Numbered from the stretch's first letter, positions 33,929-42,378 are shown. The stretch: 64,000 nucleotides of DNA from IDS-8 sp964424805 (GCA_964424805.1 CAYRKH010000007.1:1-64000), one strand, 5' to 3'. The notes: generated by a model not told the origin, from the letters alone. A program made the numbers and translations.

Positions 33929-35980
33929 TCAGGAACCGACGGCTGGCCACTGCTCGTCGGTTGCCACCATGGTCAGCACGTCATAGGCGGCGACCAGCTC
34001 GCCGTCCTGGTTGGTGACTTCGGTATCCCAGCGCACCTCGCCGTAGCCCGCGCCTTCGCGCAGCGTCTTCTGCTTGCAAGTCAGCCGTACCGCCAGCGAG
34101 TCGCCGTAGTTGACGGGCTGCGCGAAACGGAGATCGTCGAGGCCGTAGTTGGCGAGCACCGGCCCGAAATCCGGGTCGACGAAGAGCCCCGCCGCAAAGG
34201 AGACGATCAGGTAGCCGTGTGCGACGCGACCTTCGAAAAACGGGTTCTTCTTCGCTGCCGCCTCGTCCATGTGCGCATAGAAGCGGTCGCCGGTGAACTC
34301 GGCGAAGTGATCGATGTCTTCCAGCGTGACCACGCGGGGCGCGGATTTGAACGTGTCGCCGATCTCCAGTTGCTCGAAGGTCTTCCTGAACGGGTGCACT
34401 CCCGGATCCCTGGTCTCCGCACCGCGAATCCAGCGGCCGGCCGTCCGGGTCAGCGTTTCCGGCGAGCCCTGGAGGGCCGTGCGCTGCATGTAGTGCAGCA
34501 CGCCGCGGATGCCGCCGAGTTCCTCGCCGCCGCCGGCGCGTCCGGGGCCGCCGTGCACGAGATGCGGCAGCGGCGAGCCGTGGCCGGTAGATTCGCCGGC
34601 ACAATGCCGGTTGAGCACGAGTATGCGGCCGTGGTGGGCGGCCGTGCCGAGCACGAGCTCGCGCGCAACCGTATCGTCGTTCGTCACGATGGATTCGCAG
34701 AGACTGCCGGCGCCGAGGCGGGACAGCTCGATCGCCTCGTCGAGGGTGTCGTAGGGCAGCACGGTGCTGACCGGGCCGAAGGCTTCGGTCGCGTGCACCG
34801 ACCTGGCCGTGATCGGCTTCTCGCACAGCAGCAGGGTCGGCATGAAGAAGGCGCCTTTGCGAGCATCGGCGTCGACCAGCGAGAAATCCTCGCGGTTGCC
34901 GAACACGACCTCCGCCTCGCCTGCAAGGTCGCTGATCCGTGCGCGCACCTCTTCGCGCTGTCCCAGGCTCGCAAGCGCACCCATGTCGACTTCCTTGCTC
35001 GCCGGGTTGCCGATTCGCACTTTGCCGAGCTCGGCCGACAGCGCCCGCACGAGGTCGGCGCTGACGGCGGCCGGCGCGATGATGCGCCGGATTGCGGTGC
35101 ACTTCTGGCCGGCCTTGCTCACCATCTCGCGCTTCACCTCCGCGATGAAGAGGTCGAACTCCGGTGTGCCCGGCACGGCGTCGGGACCGAGGATCGACGC
35201 GTTGATCGAGTCGGTTTCCGCGGTGAAACGCACCGATTCGGCGACCACGCGCGGGTGCTGCATCAGCTTTACGGCCGTGCTCTTGGAGCCGGTGAAGGCG
35301 ATCGTGTCCTGGTTCGTGAGGTGATCGAAGAGATCACCGACGCTCCCGCAGACCAGCTGCACGGCGCCCTCCGGCAGGATGCCGGAGTCGACGATGTGCC
35401 GCATCATGCGTTCGGTAAGGTAAGCCGTAGTCGACGCGGGCTTGACGATGGCGGGTACGCCGGCGAGCAGCGTCGGCGCGAGTTTCTCGAGCATGCCCCA
35501 GCACGGGAAATTGAACGCGTTGATGTGCACGGCGGCACCCAGCCGCGGCGTGTAGACGTGCTGGCCGACGAACGTGCCGTGCTTCGACAGGATTTCCGGC
35601 TTGCCGTCGAGGTACACCTTCGCGTTCGGCATCTCTCGCCGGCCCTTGCTCGAGAACACGAAGAGCGTGGAGATGCCGCCGTCGATGTCGATCCAGCTGT
35701 CCATCTTCGTGGCGCCGGTGTCGGTGGAGAGTGTGTAGAGTTCCTTCTTGTGCTCGGACAGGTGCAGCGCGAGCGCCTTCAGCATGAGTGCGCGCTCGTG
35801 AAACGTGTGGCGGCGAAGATTGGGGCCGCCGACCGTGCGGGCGTGGTCCAGCATGGCGGCGAAGTCGAGGCCGTCGCTCGAAAGCCGGGCCACCGTGCGG
35901 CCGTCGACGGCGCTTGCGAGTGGCGTGCCGTCGCCCCCGCCTGCCACCCACCGGCTTTGCGCGTAGTTCTCGAGCTGCAT
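33929..35980 (-). CDS. paaZ: Bifunctional oxepin-CoA hydrolase / semialdehyde dehydrogenase PaaZ
   Basis: 683 residues, the normal PaaZ length. The N-terminal aldehyde dehydrogenase (about 1-515) has Glu255 in 'RFTAETDSINA' and nucleophile Cys294 in 'SKAGQKCTAIRR'; the C-terminal MaoC-like hydratase (about 530-683) has 'FTGDRFYAHMDE' and 'GRVAHGYLIVS'. It opens the oxepin-CoA ring and oxidises the semialdehyde in the aerobic phenylacetate pathway. A GAGAGGAAC Shine-Dalgarno precedes ATG. Divergent from paaX, with a palindrome between the start codons. Confidence 0.95.
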   Translation of the reverse strand: MQLENYAQSRWVAGGGDGTPLASAVDGRTVARLSSDGLDFAAMLDHARTVGGPNLRRHTFHERALMLKALALHLSEHKKELYTLSTDTGATKMDSWIDIDGGISTLFVFSSKGRREMPNAKVYLDGKPEILSKHGTFVGQHVYTPRLGAAVHINAFNFPCWGMLEKLAPTLLAGVPAIVKPASTTAYLTERMMRHIVDSGILPEGAVQLVCGSVGDLFDHLTNQDTIAFTGSKSTAVKLMQHPRVVAESVRFTAETDSINASILGPDAVPGTPEFDLFIAEVKREMVSKAGQKCTAIRRIIAPAAVSADLVRALSAELGKVRIGNPASKEVDMGALASLGQREEVRARISDLAGEAEVVFGNREDFSLVDADARKGAFFMPTLLLCEKPITARSVHATEAFGPVSTVLPYDTLDEAIELSRLGAGSLCESIVTNDDTVARELVLGTAAHHGRILVLNRHCAGESTGHGSPLPHLVHGGPGRAGGGEELGGIRGVLHYMQRTALQGSPETLTRTAGRWIRGAETRDPGVHPFRKTFEQLEIGDTFKSAPRVVTLEDIDHFAEFTGDRFYAHMDEAAAKKNPFFEGRVAHGYLIVSFAAGLFVDPDFGPVLANYGLDDLRFAQPVNYGDSLAVRLTCKQKTLREGAGYGEVRWDTEVTNQDGELVAAYDVLTMVATDEQWPAVGS

Positions 35981-35996
35981 GGCTCAGTTCCTCTCG

Positions 35997-36033
35997 GATA
36001 CGAAAAATGGAATAATTTGCATCAATTCGTATC
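35997..36033. promoter_or_regulatory. Probable PaaX operator in the paaZ-paaX divergent promoter
   Basis: GATACGAA (35997-36004) and TTCGTATC (36026-36033) are perfect inverted arms, 29 bases apart start to start, in an AT-rich island (AAAAATGGAATAATTTGCAT). It lies 17 bases before the paaZ start and upstream of the proposed paaX start at 36066. The E. coli PaaX site also contains a GATTCG-type core, so PaaX binding is likely. Confidence 0.7.
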
Positions 36034-36065
36034 GCATTTTAGGGGCAGCCACGATCAAAACGAAA

Positions 36066-36992
36066 GTGCCAAGCTCACTGACGGCCGCCGCCCGCTCGCT
36101 GGTGGCCGAGTTTCGCTCGCGGCCCACGCCGCGGGCCGGTTCCCTCATTATTACGCTGTACGGCGACGCGATCGCACCGCGCGGCGGCACGGCGTGGATC
36201 GGCAGCCTGATCCGGGTGCTGGCGGACTTCGGTATCAGCGAGCGGCTGGTGCGTACCTCGGTATTCCGGCTGGCGCGCGACGGCTGGCTGGAGGCGGAGC
36301 AGGTCGGCCGACGCAGCTATTACCGGCTGACCGAGGAGGGTGCGGAACGGTTTCGCGAGGCTACGCACCGCATCTACGGCGAGCCGCGGCAGACCTGGTC
36401 CGGCGAATGGTGCCTGGTGCTGACCGCGGGCCTCACGGGCGAGCGCCGCGAGCTCCTGAAGAAGGAGCTGTCCTGGCTCGGTTTCGGGCCGATGGGTTCC
36501 GACGTGATGGCGCACCCGTCGCCCGATCGCGGCGATCTCGAATCCCTGCTGAAACGGGTGGGCGCCCTCGACGATGCCGTGATCCTGAACGGGCGCGCTG
36601 CCGACGGCGCGCGAAACGGTGCGCTGAGGGACCTGGTGCACCGGAGCTGGAACCTCGCCGACCTCGAAGCGCGCTACGCGGAATTCCTCGAGCGTTTCCG
36701 GCCGGTGTTCAGGGCATCGCGGACGGCGCGCGCGCTCGAGCCCGCGACGGCCTTCCAGGTTCGCACGCTGCTGCTGCAGGAATACCGCAAGGTGCTGCTG
36801 CGCGACCCGCTTCTGCCGGCGGAACTGCTGCCGGAAGGCTGGCACGGGGTGCCGGCCTACCAGCTCTGCCGTAACCTGTACCGCCGCGTGCACGCCGCGG
36901 CGGACGACTACCTGGGCCGGGTCATGGAAACAGCGGACGGTCCGCTGCCACCGCCGGCCCCCGATTTTTACACCCGCTTCGGCGGCCTGTAG
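36066..36992 (+). CDS. paaX: Phenylacetate repressor PaaX
   Basis: 308 residues from GTG 36066, near the 316 of E. coli PaaX. 'AGSLIITLYGDAIAPRGG' is the N-terminal PaaX signature, then a winged helix ('LADFGISERLVRTSVFRLARDGWLEAEQVGRRSYYRLTEEG' region) and the C-terminal domain. PaaX represses paa genes until phenylacetyl-CoA binds. The open frame extends upstream to an ATG at 35979, but that overlaps the paaZ start and the operator, so GTG 36066 is preferred. The TAG stop is the head of a REP. Confidence 0.9.
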   Translation: MPSSLTAAARSLVAEFRSRPTPRAGSLIITLYGDAIAPRGGTAWIGSLIRVLADFGISERLVRTSVFRLARDGWLEAEQVGRRSYYRLTEEGAERFREATHRIYGEPRQTWSGEWCLVLTAGLTGERRELLKKELSWLGFGPMGSDVMAHPSPDRGDLESLLKRVGALDDAVILNGRAADGARNGALRDLVHRSWNLADLEARYAEFLERFRPVFRASRTARALEPATAFQVRTLLLQEYRKVLLRDPLLPAELLPEGWHGVPAYQLCRNLYRRVHAAADDYLGRVMETADGPLPPPAPDFYTRFGGL

Positions 36993-37046
36993 GAGCGCGC
37001 ACCGCGCGCGATGCTACGGCGCTTGTAGGAGCGCGCATCGCGCGCG
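36989..37046 (+). repeat. Two direct GTAG-REP copies after paaX
   Basis: GTAGGAGCGCGCACCGCGCG starts at 36989 and GTAGGAGCGCGCATCGCGCG at 37025; both are followed by a GATGCTACGGC tail. TAG at 36990-36992 is the paaX stop codon. They lead directly into the 80-bp tandem array. Confidence 0.8.
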
Positions 37047-37550
37047 ATGCTACGGCGGCCGATATGGGCATCGCGCGCAATGCGCGCTCCTACATCAGAA
37101 ACGAAGGAGCAATGGGCAATGCAGCGATGCTACGGCACCCGATACGGGCATCGCGCGCAATGCGCGCTCCTGCATCAGAAACGAAGGAGCAATGGACAAT
37201 GCAGCGATGCTACGGCAGCCGATACGGGCATCGCGCGCAATGCGCGCTCCTACATCAGAAACGAAGGAGCAATGGACAATNNNNNNNNNNNNNNNNNNNN
37301 NNNNNNNNNNNNNNNNNNNNNNNNNNNNNNNNNNNNNNNNNNNNNNNNNNNNNNNNNNNNNNNNNNNNNNNNNNNNNNNNCAATGCAGCGATGCTACGGC
37401 AGTCGATATGGGCATCGCGCGCAATGCGCGCTCCTGCATCAGAAACGAAGGAGCAATGGGCAATGCAGCGATGCTACGGCGGCCGATATGGGCATCGCGC
37501 GCAATGCGCGCTCCTACACCGGAAACGAAGGAGCCATAGACAATGCACGA
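37047..37550 (+). repeat. 80-bp tandem repeat array carrying a REP and copies of the paaI translation start
   Basis: Units begin (ATGCTACGGC) at 37047, 37127, 37207, 37391 and 37471, exactly 80 bases apart on each side of an N gap. Each unit holds an inverted REP (GGGCATCGCGCGCAATGCGC, then GCTCCTAC), then AGAAACGAAGGAG, nine bases and ATG. The last unit runs into paaI, whose own GAAGGAG (37527-37533) and ATG (37543) align with these elements. The array looks like repeated duplication of the REP plus the ribosome-binding site of paaI. Units differ by only a few bases. Confidence 0.9.
37281..37380. other. Assembly gap of 100 Ns inside the tandem array
   Basis: Exactly 100 Ns, a placeholder length. 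The flanks are in 80-bp phase only if the true gap is 76 bases plus any multiple of 80, or if the flanks overlap by the shared CAAT (gap of minus 4). The real copy number is therefore unknown, at least five. Confidence 0.95.
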
Positions 37551-37962
37551 GCTCGAACTGGCGCAGCGCTGCGCCGACAGCATGTGGGCCGGCGACACCG
37601 CGTCGCAGGAACTCGGCATCGTGATCGAAGTGCTGGCGCCGGGCAGCGTGCGCGCGAGCATGGAGGTGCGGCCGTCGATGATCAACGGCCACGACGTGTG
37701 CCACGGCGGTTACCTCTTTACGCTTGCCGACACCGCGTTCGCCTTCGCGTGCAATGCCTACGACCGGGTCACGCTCGCGGCCGCCGCCTCTATTGATTTC
37801 CTGCGCCCGGCCCGGCTGGGCGACCGCCTCACCGCCGAGACGACCGAGCGCCACCGCGGCCGCCGCGCCGGCCTGTACGACGTGGTCGTCACCAACCAGC
37901 ACGACCAGGCGGTCGCCATCTTCCACGGTCGCTCCCACGCCCTGGACAAACCCCTCCTGTAG
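37543..37962 (+). CDS. paaI: Hydroxyphenylacetyl-CoA thioesterase PaaI
   Basis: 139-residue hot-dog thioesterase. 'NGHDVCHGGYLFTLADTAFAFACN' contains the catalytic Asp-helix region and 'DFLRPARLGDRLTAE' the second strand set. PaaI removes CoA from dead-end (hydroxy)phenylacetyl-CoA, protecting the CoA pool. ATG with GAAGGAG nine bases upstream; the leader is the last unit of the tandem array. Followed by paaABCDE. Confidence 0.93.
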   Translation: MHELELAQRCADSMWAGDTASQELGIVIEVLAPGSVRASMEVRPSMINGHDVCHGGYLFTLADTAFAFACNAYDRVTLAAAASIDFLRPARLGDRLTAETTERHRGRRAGLYDVVVTNQHDQAVAIFHGRSHALDKPLL

Positions 37963-37985
37963 AGGCGCAGCGGCGCGCGACCGGC
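37959..37985 (+). repeat. Degenerate REP on the paaI stop codon
   Basis: GTAGAGGCGCAGCGGCGCGC starts at 37959; TAG at 37960-37962 is the paaI stop. The hairpin is imperfect compared with the other copies. The following AT-rich stretch (37988-38040) may contain the paaA promoter. Confidence 0.5.
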
Positions 37986-38069
37986 CGCAAAAATATGACA
38001 CACAAAAACTTGAAATTACCTTAAAACCGTGACACATTGAGGCTGTCCCGAGCCGCGGGAGTTTGCTTC

Positions 38070-39053
38070 GTGTACACGCAAGGCCTCGACCAGAAACCCG
38101 ATACCGCGACCCCTGAAGACGACGCCGCCCGGCTCGCCCGTTTCCAGGCGCGCATCGATGCCGAAGAGAAGATCGAACCCCGGGATTTCATGCCGGAGGC
38201 GTACCGCAGGACGCTGGTTCGCCAGATCTCGCAGCACGCCCATTCCGAGATCATCGGCATGCAGCCGGAAGGCAACTGGCTTACCCGTGCCCCCACGCTC
38301 AAGCGCAAGGCGATCCTGCTCGCGAAGGTGCAGGATGAAGCGGGGCACGGGCTTTACCTGTACGGTGCCGGCGAAACGCTCGGCACCTCGCGCGACGAAA
38401 TGGTCGATGACCTGCTTTCCGGGAAGGCGAAGTATTCGAGCATCTTCAACTATCCGACCCTCACCTGGGCCGACGTCGGCGCAATCGGCTGGCTGGTCGA
38501 CGGTGCGGCGATCATGAACCAGGTCCCCCTGTGCCGCTGCTCCTACGGCCCTTATGCCCGCGCCATGGTGCGCATTTGCAAGGAGGAGAGCTTTCACCAG
38601 CGGCAGGGCTTCGAGATCATGCTGGAACTGTCCCGCGGCACGGACGAGCAGAAGGCGATGGCGCAGGATGCTCTCGATCGCTGGTGGTGGCCGTCGCTCA
38701 TGATGTTCGGCCCGAGCGACGCCGAATCGAAGCATTCCGCACAGTCGATGGCGTGGAAGATCAAGCGCTTCTCGAACGACGAGCTGCGGCAGAAGTTCGT
38801 CGACGTCACCGTGCCGCAGGCCGCGTTCCTCGGCTTGAAGATCCCGGACGACGACCTCGCGTTCGACGAGGATACGGGGCATTACCGCTTCGGCGAGATC
38901 GACTGGCAGGAGTTTTACGACGTTCTGGCGGGCAATGGTCCCTGCAACCGGCAGCGCCTGGAGCGCCGGCGGCAGGCGCATCACGACGGCGCGTGGGTGC
39001 GCGAGGCCGCACGCGCGTACGCCGACAAGCGCGCTGCCAGGAAGGCGGCCTAG
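38070..39053 (+). CDS. paaA: Phenylacetyl-CoA epoxidase catalytic subunit PaaA
   Basis: 327-residue ferritin-like diiron subunit. The iron-binding E-x2-H motifs are 'QDEAGHG' and 'KEESFHQ'. Together with PaaC, PaaB and reductase PaaE it epoxidises the ring of phenylacetyl-CoA. GTG start at 38070 with GGGAG at 38057-38061; upstream in-frame sequence to 38037 is less likely coding. First gene of the tightly packed paaABCDE operon. Confidence 0.95.
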   Translation: MYTQGLDQKPDTATPEDDAARLARFQARIDAEEKIEPRDFMPEAYRRTLVRQISQHAHSEIIGMQPEGNWLTRAPTLKRKAILLAKVQDEAGHGLYLYGAGETLGTSRDEMVDDLLSGKAKYSSIFNYPTLTWADVGAIGWLVDGAAIMNQVPLCRCSYGPYARAMVRICKEESFHQRQGFEIMLELSRGTDEQKAMAQDALDRWWWPSLMMFGPSDAESKHSAQSMAWKIKRFSNDELRQKFVDVTVPQAAFLGLKIPDDDLAFDEDTGHYRFGEIDWQEFYDVLAGNGPCNRQRLERRRQAHHDGAWVREAARAYADKRAARKAA

Positions 39054-39078
39054 TGCGCCGGTCCCAGGGAGCCGCCGC

Positions 39079-39366
39079 ATGACCAGGAACGACTGGCCGC
39101 TGTACGAAGTGTTCATCCGCTCGCGCTCGGGCCTGAGTCACCGCCACGTCGGCAGCGTGCACGCCGCCGACGATCGGATGGCGCTCAACCACGCGCGCGA
39201 CGTCTACACCCGCCGCAGCGAAGGCGTTAGCATCTGGGTGGTGCGCTCCAGTGAGCTGGTCGCGTCCGACCCGGCGGATTCCGCCGAGCTCTTCGACCCG
39301 GCCGACGACAAGATCTACCGGCACCCGACCTTCTACGAGATTCCGCAGGAGGTGGAGAACCTGTGA
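39079..39366 (+). CDS. paaB: Phenylacetyl-CoA epoxidase subunit PaaB
   Basis: 95 residues, the usual PaaB size. 'WPLYEVFIRSRSGLSHRHVGSVHAAD' and 'ALNHARDVYTRRSEGVSIWVV' are family-typical. A small structural subunit bridging PaaAC dimers. Starts at ATG 39079, 25 bases after paaA; ends in a GTGA overlap with paaC. Confidence 0.95.
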   Translation: MTRNDWPLYEVFIRSRSGLSHRHVGSVHAADDRMALNHARDVYTRRSEGVSIWVVRSSELVASDPADSAELFDPADDKIYRHPTFYEIPQEVENL

Positions 39367-40121
39367 ACAAAGACCAGGCCACCTTGAGGATTGCCCTGCG
39401 CCTCGGGGACAACGCGCTGGTCCTCGGCCAAAGGCTGGCCGAGCACGTCACGCGAGCGCCGGAGCTCGAAGAGGAGCTCGCGAACGCCAATTTCGCGCTC
39501 GACTATATCGGGCAGGCGCGCATGTTCTATACCTATGCCGGCGAGCTGGAAGGCGCCGGCCGCCGCGAGGACGATTTCGCCTTCCTGCGCGATGCCGCGG
39601 AGTTCCAGAACGTGCTGCTCGTCGAGCAGCCCAACGGCCACTTCGGCGATATCGTCGCGCGCCAGTTCCTGTTCGAGACGTTCCACGTGCTGCAGCTGGA
39701 GGCGCTGGCGGGGTGCGCCAATCGTCGCATCGCCGAGATTGCCGCACGTTCGGTAAAGGAAATCCGCTACCACCTGCGGCACGTTTCCGAGTGGCTGATG
39801 CGCCTCGGCGACGGCACGGAAACGAGCAGCGCGCGGATGCAGCAATCGATCGACGATCTCTGGCGCTTTACCGGCGAGCTGTTCGAAGGCGACGTCGCCG
39901 ACGAGATTTTCAGGCGCGAGTGCAACGGGCCGGATCTCGATGCGATCCGGACGGAATGGCGCGGGAAGGTGGCGGCGGCACTTGCGGAGGCAACGCTCGC
40001 GCTGCCGGAGGACGGCTGGATGGCCGGCGGCGGCCGTCTCGGACGCCATACCGAGGGTTTCGGCTACCTGCTGGCCGAAATGCAGTTCATGCAGCGCGCC
40101 TACCCGGGCGCGCGCTGGTGA
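39363..40121 (+). CDS. paaC: Phenylacetyl-CoA epoxidase structural subunit PaaC
   Basis: 252-residue ferritin-like partner of PaaA. 'LGDNALVLGQRLAEHV', 'LANFALDYIGQARMFY'-like helix, 'EIRYHLRHVSEWLMRLGDGT' and 'GRLGRHTEGFGYLLAEMQ' are characteristic. PaaC lacks a working diiron site but is needed for assembly. GTG at 39363 overlaps the paaB stop. Confidence 0.95.
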   Translation: MNKDQATLRIALRLGDNALVLGQRLAEHVTRAPELEEELANANFALDYIGQARMFYTYAGELEGAGRREDDFAFLRDAAEFQNVLLVEQPNGHFGDIVARQFLFETFHVLQLEALAGCANRRIAEIAARSVKEIRYHLRHVSEWLMRLGDGTETSSARMQQSIDDLWRFTGELFEGDVADEIFRRECNGPDLDAIRTEWRGKVAAALAEATLALPEDGWMAGGGRLGRHTEGFGYLLAEMQFMQRAYPGARW

Positions 40122-40645
40122 GCGGCGTGGCCGCGCCGTCGGAAAAAGCCGCAGGAGCCGCGCTGCGACCCGATGCCGGCCAGGTCCTCCGCTGGCTGGA
40201 AGACGTTCCCGACCCGGAGATCCCGGTCCTGAGCGTCATCGACCTCGGCGTGGTGCGTGACGTTCGCGTCTCGCCCGCGCGCGTGGAGGTGTTCGTCGCG
40301 CCCACGTACTCCGCCTGCCCGGCGATGGAGGTGATCGAGCAGGCCATCTTCGAACGGCTGGCCGAGGAAGGCGTGAGGGCCAGGGTGCATCGGGTGCTGT
40401 CGCCGCCGTGGACGACGGACTGGATCAGCGAGGAGGGACGGCAAAAGCTGCACGCCTATGGCATCGCGCCGCCCGAACGGGGCGCCGGCAGGCACGCGCT
40501 CGCGGGCAGCCGGCCTCCTGTTGCCTGCCCGCGCTGCGCCTCCACGGACACCCGGCGCGTCAGCGAGTTCGGCTCGACGCCCTGCAAAGCTTCGTTCAAG
40601 TGCCGGAACTGCCTCGAGCCCTTCGAGCACTTCAAATGTATCTAG
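40118..40645 (+). CDS. paaD: Phenylacetate degradation protein PaaD (Fe-S assembly, MIP18/DUF59)
   Basis: 175 residues. DUF59/MIP18 fold with 'VPDPEIPVLSVIDLGVVRDV' and 'TYSACPAMEVIEQ', then a C-terminal zinc-ribbon-like pair of Cys clusters ('CPRCAST', 'CKASFKCRNC'). Probably helps mature the PaaE iron-sulfur cluster or the diiron centre. GTG start at 40118 overlaps paaC (GTGA). Confidence 0.93.
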   Translation: MSGVAAPSEKAAGAALRPDAGQVLRWLEDVPDPEIPVLSVIDLGVVRDVRVSPARVEVFVAPTYSACPAMEVIEQAIFERLAEEGVRARVHRVLSPPWTTDWISEEGRQKLHAYGIAPPERGAGRHALAGSRPPVACPRCASTDTRRVSEFGSTPCKASFKCRNCLEPFEHFKCI

Positions 40646-40653
40646 GACGCTAG

Positions 40654-41730
40654 ATGCGCCAGTACCACCCGCTGACCGTCGAACGCATCGAACGCGAAAC
40701 CGAGGACGCCGTGCGCGTTTCACTTGGCGTGCCGGAAGCGCTGCGGGAGGAGTTCGCGTTCCTGCCGGGGCAGCACCTGCCGGTGCAGGCCACCGTCGAC
40801 GGCAAGCGGCTGCGCCGTACCTACAGCATCTGCTCGGTGCCGGGCCGCCTCCCTCTCCAGATCGGCGTTCGCCTGCAGCCTGGCGGCCAGTTCTCGGGTT
40901 TCGTCGGCGGTCGCCTCAACGCCGGCGATGCGCTCGAGGCCATGCCGCCGTTCGGCCGCTTTCATGCGGACATCGATCCCGCGGCGGCGGGAACGTACCT
41001 GGCGGTAGCCGCGGGCAGCGGCATCACGCCGGTGCTGTCTATCCTGCGCGCAACCCTGGAACAGGAGCCCGGGAGCCGCTTCATCCTCTTCTACGGCAAC
41101 CGGCGGCAGCGCACCACCATGTTCATCGAGGACCTGTACGCGCTGAAAAACCGGTTCCCCGAGCGGCTGCAGCTTTATTTCGTGTTCAGCCGTGAGGAGC
41201 AGGAGTTCCCGATCTTCAGCGGCCGCCTCGATGCCGGGAAGGTGCGCGAGCTCTACCGCACCTTTTGCGCGGGACTCGACCCGGACGATGCGTTCATCTG
41301 CGGCCCGGATACGATGATCGACGACGTACGTGCGGTGCTGGAAGGAGAAGGGCTGGCCGCGTCCGCCATTCACACCGAGCGCTACGGCGTCCCGCAGAAG
41401 CGAAAGTACCCGGAATCGCCGCGGGTTCCGGAAAAGGGTGCGGCCCACCTGGCCGACATCACGGTGGTCATGGACGGCCATCGCAAGCGCTTTGCCATGA
41501 CGGCGGAGGACGACAACATCGTCGACGCGGCGGCCGTGCACGGTATCGAGCTGCCGTACTCCTGCAAAGCCGGCGTGTGCGCCACCTGCCGTACACGGGT
41601 GCTGGAAGGCGAGGTTCGCATGGCGACCAACCATGCGCTGGAAGACTGGGAAGTGGAGCGCGGTTTCGTGCTCGCCTGCCAGTCGACGCCTTTGACCCCG
41701 CTCGTCGTCCTCGACTACGACGACATCTGA
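40654..41730 (+). CDS. paaE: Phenylacetyl-CoA epoxidase reductase PaaE
   Basis: 358 residues. N-terminal FAD domain ('RRTYSICSVP'), NAD(P) domain ('LAVAAGSGITPVLSILR', 'FICGPDTMIDDV') and C-terminal plant-type [2Fe-2S] ferredoxin with 'CKAGVCATCRTRV' and the distal Cys in 'FVLACQS'. Passes electrons from NADPH to PaaA. Eight bases after paaD. paaF, paaG, paaH, paaJ and paaK are not seen in this block. Confidence 0.95.
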   Translation: MRQYHPLTVERIERETEDAVRVSLGVPEALREEFAFLPGQHLPVQATVDGKRLRRTYSICSVPGRLPLQIGVRLQPGGQFSGFVGGRLNAGDALEAMPPFGRFHADIDPAAAGTYLAVAAGSGITPVLSILRATLEQEPGSRFILFYGNRRQRTTMFIEDLYALKNRFPERLQLYFVFSREEQEFPIFSGRLDAGKVRELYRTFCAGLDPDDAFICGPDTMIDDVRAVLEGEGLAASAIHTERYGVPQKRKYPESPRVPEKGAAHLADITVVMDGHRKRFAMTAEDDNIVDAAAVHGIELPYSCKAGVCATCRTRVLEGEVRMATNHALEDWEVERGFVLACQSTPLTPLVVLDYDDI

Positions 41731-41817
41731 CGCCTGCGCCAGCGGGCGGGCTCCAACGGGTGGCGGTTGTCCGGTAACATACGGTCCCGTTGCGCCAGCC
41801 GCTCCTCCGGACCCTTC

Positions 41818-42372
41818 ATGACCGAAAAAGCCAGAAACGCGAGCCCTCCTTTGCCCCCCGGCCGCAAAAGCGCCTACAGCCGCGACGAGCTCCTGGCCTG
41901 CGCCCGGGGCGAGCTGTTCGATCCCGACAGCGGGAAACTGCCCCTCCCGGATATGTTAATGACCGACCGCGTCACGCTCATCAGCCAGGACGGCGGGCGC
42001 TACGGCAAGGGGGAGATCACCGCGGAGCTCGACATCGTGCCCGACCTCTGGTTCTTCAAATGCCATTTCGTCGACGATCCCGTAATGCCGGGCTGCCTGG
42101 GGCTGGACGCGCTGTGGCAGCTGGTCGGTTTCTATCTCGTATGGTCGGGTTTCAAGGGCCGCGGGCGCGCGCTGGGCGTCGGCAACGTCAAGTTCAGCGG
42201 CCAGATTTTGCCGACCTCCCGGCTCGTCACCTACAATCTGCACCTGAAACGCCTGATTACGCGCAAGTTGACGCTTGCCCTCGCCGACGGATCCGTCTCG
42301 GTCGATGGCCGCGAGATTTACACCGCCGAGGACCTGCGCGTCGGCGTCTTTACTTCCACCGAGGGCTTCTAG
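41818..42372 (+). CDS. fabA: 3-hydroxydecanoyl-ACP dehydratase/isomerase FabA
   Basis: 184 residues. The active-site His and Asp lie in 'FKCHFVDDPVMPGCLGLDALWQ'. Dehydrates beta-hydroxydecanoyl-ACP and isomerises the trans-2 to cis-3 decenoyl product, the entry to unsaturated fatty acids. ATG at 41818 is used; the upstream in-frame codon at 41767 adds unrelated residues. Six bases before fabB. Confidence 0.95.
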   Translation: MTEKARNASPPLPPGRKSAYSRDELLACARGELFDPDSGKLPLPDMLMTDRVTLISQDGGRYGKGEITAELDIVPDLWFFKCHFVDDPVMPGCLGLDALWQLVGFYLVWSGFKGRGRALGVGNVKFSGQILPTSRLVTYNLHLKRLITRKLTLALADGSVSVDGREIYTAEDLRVGVFTSTEGF

Positions 42373-42378
42373 CGACTC

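Noticed and set aside
37047..37550. CRISPR array
   Set aside because: The 80-base units are adjacent without unique spacers, contain REP hairpins, and no cas gene is present.
37047..37796. Long periodic open frames through the tandem array, some reaching over paaI
   Set aside because: The periodic peptides follow from an 80-base repeat that happens to lack stops, they exist in all three frames, and they cross an N gap. No protein can be supported; only short leader peptides remain possible.
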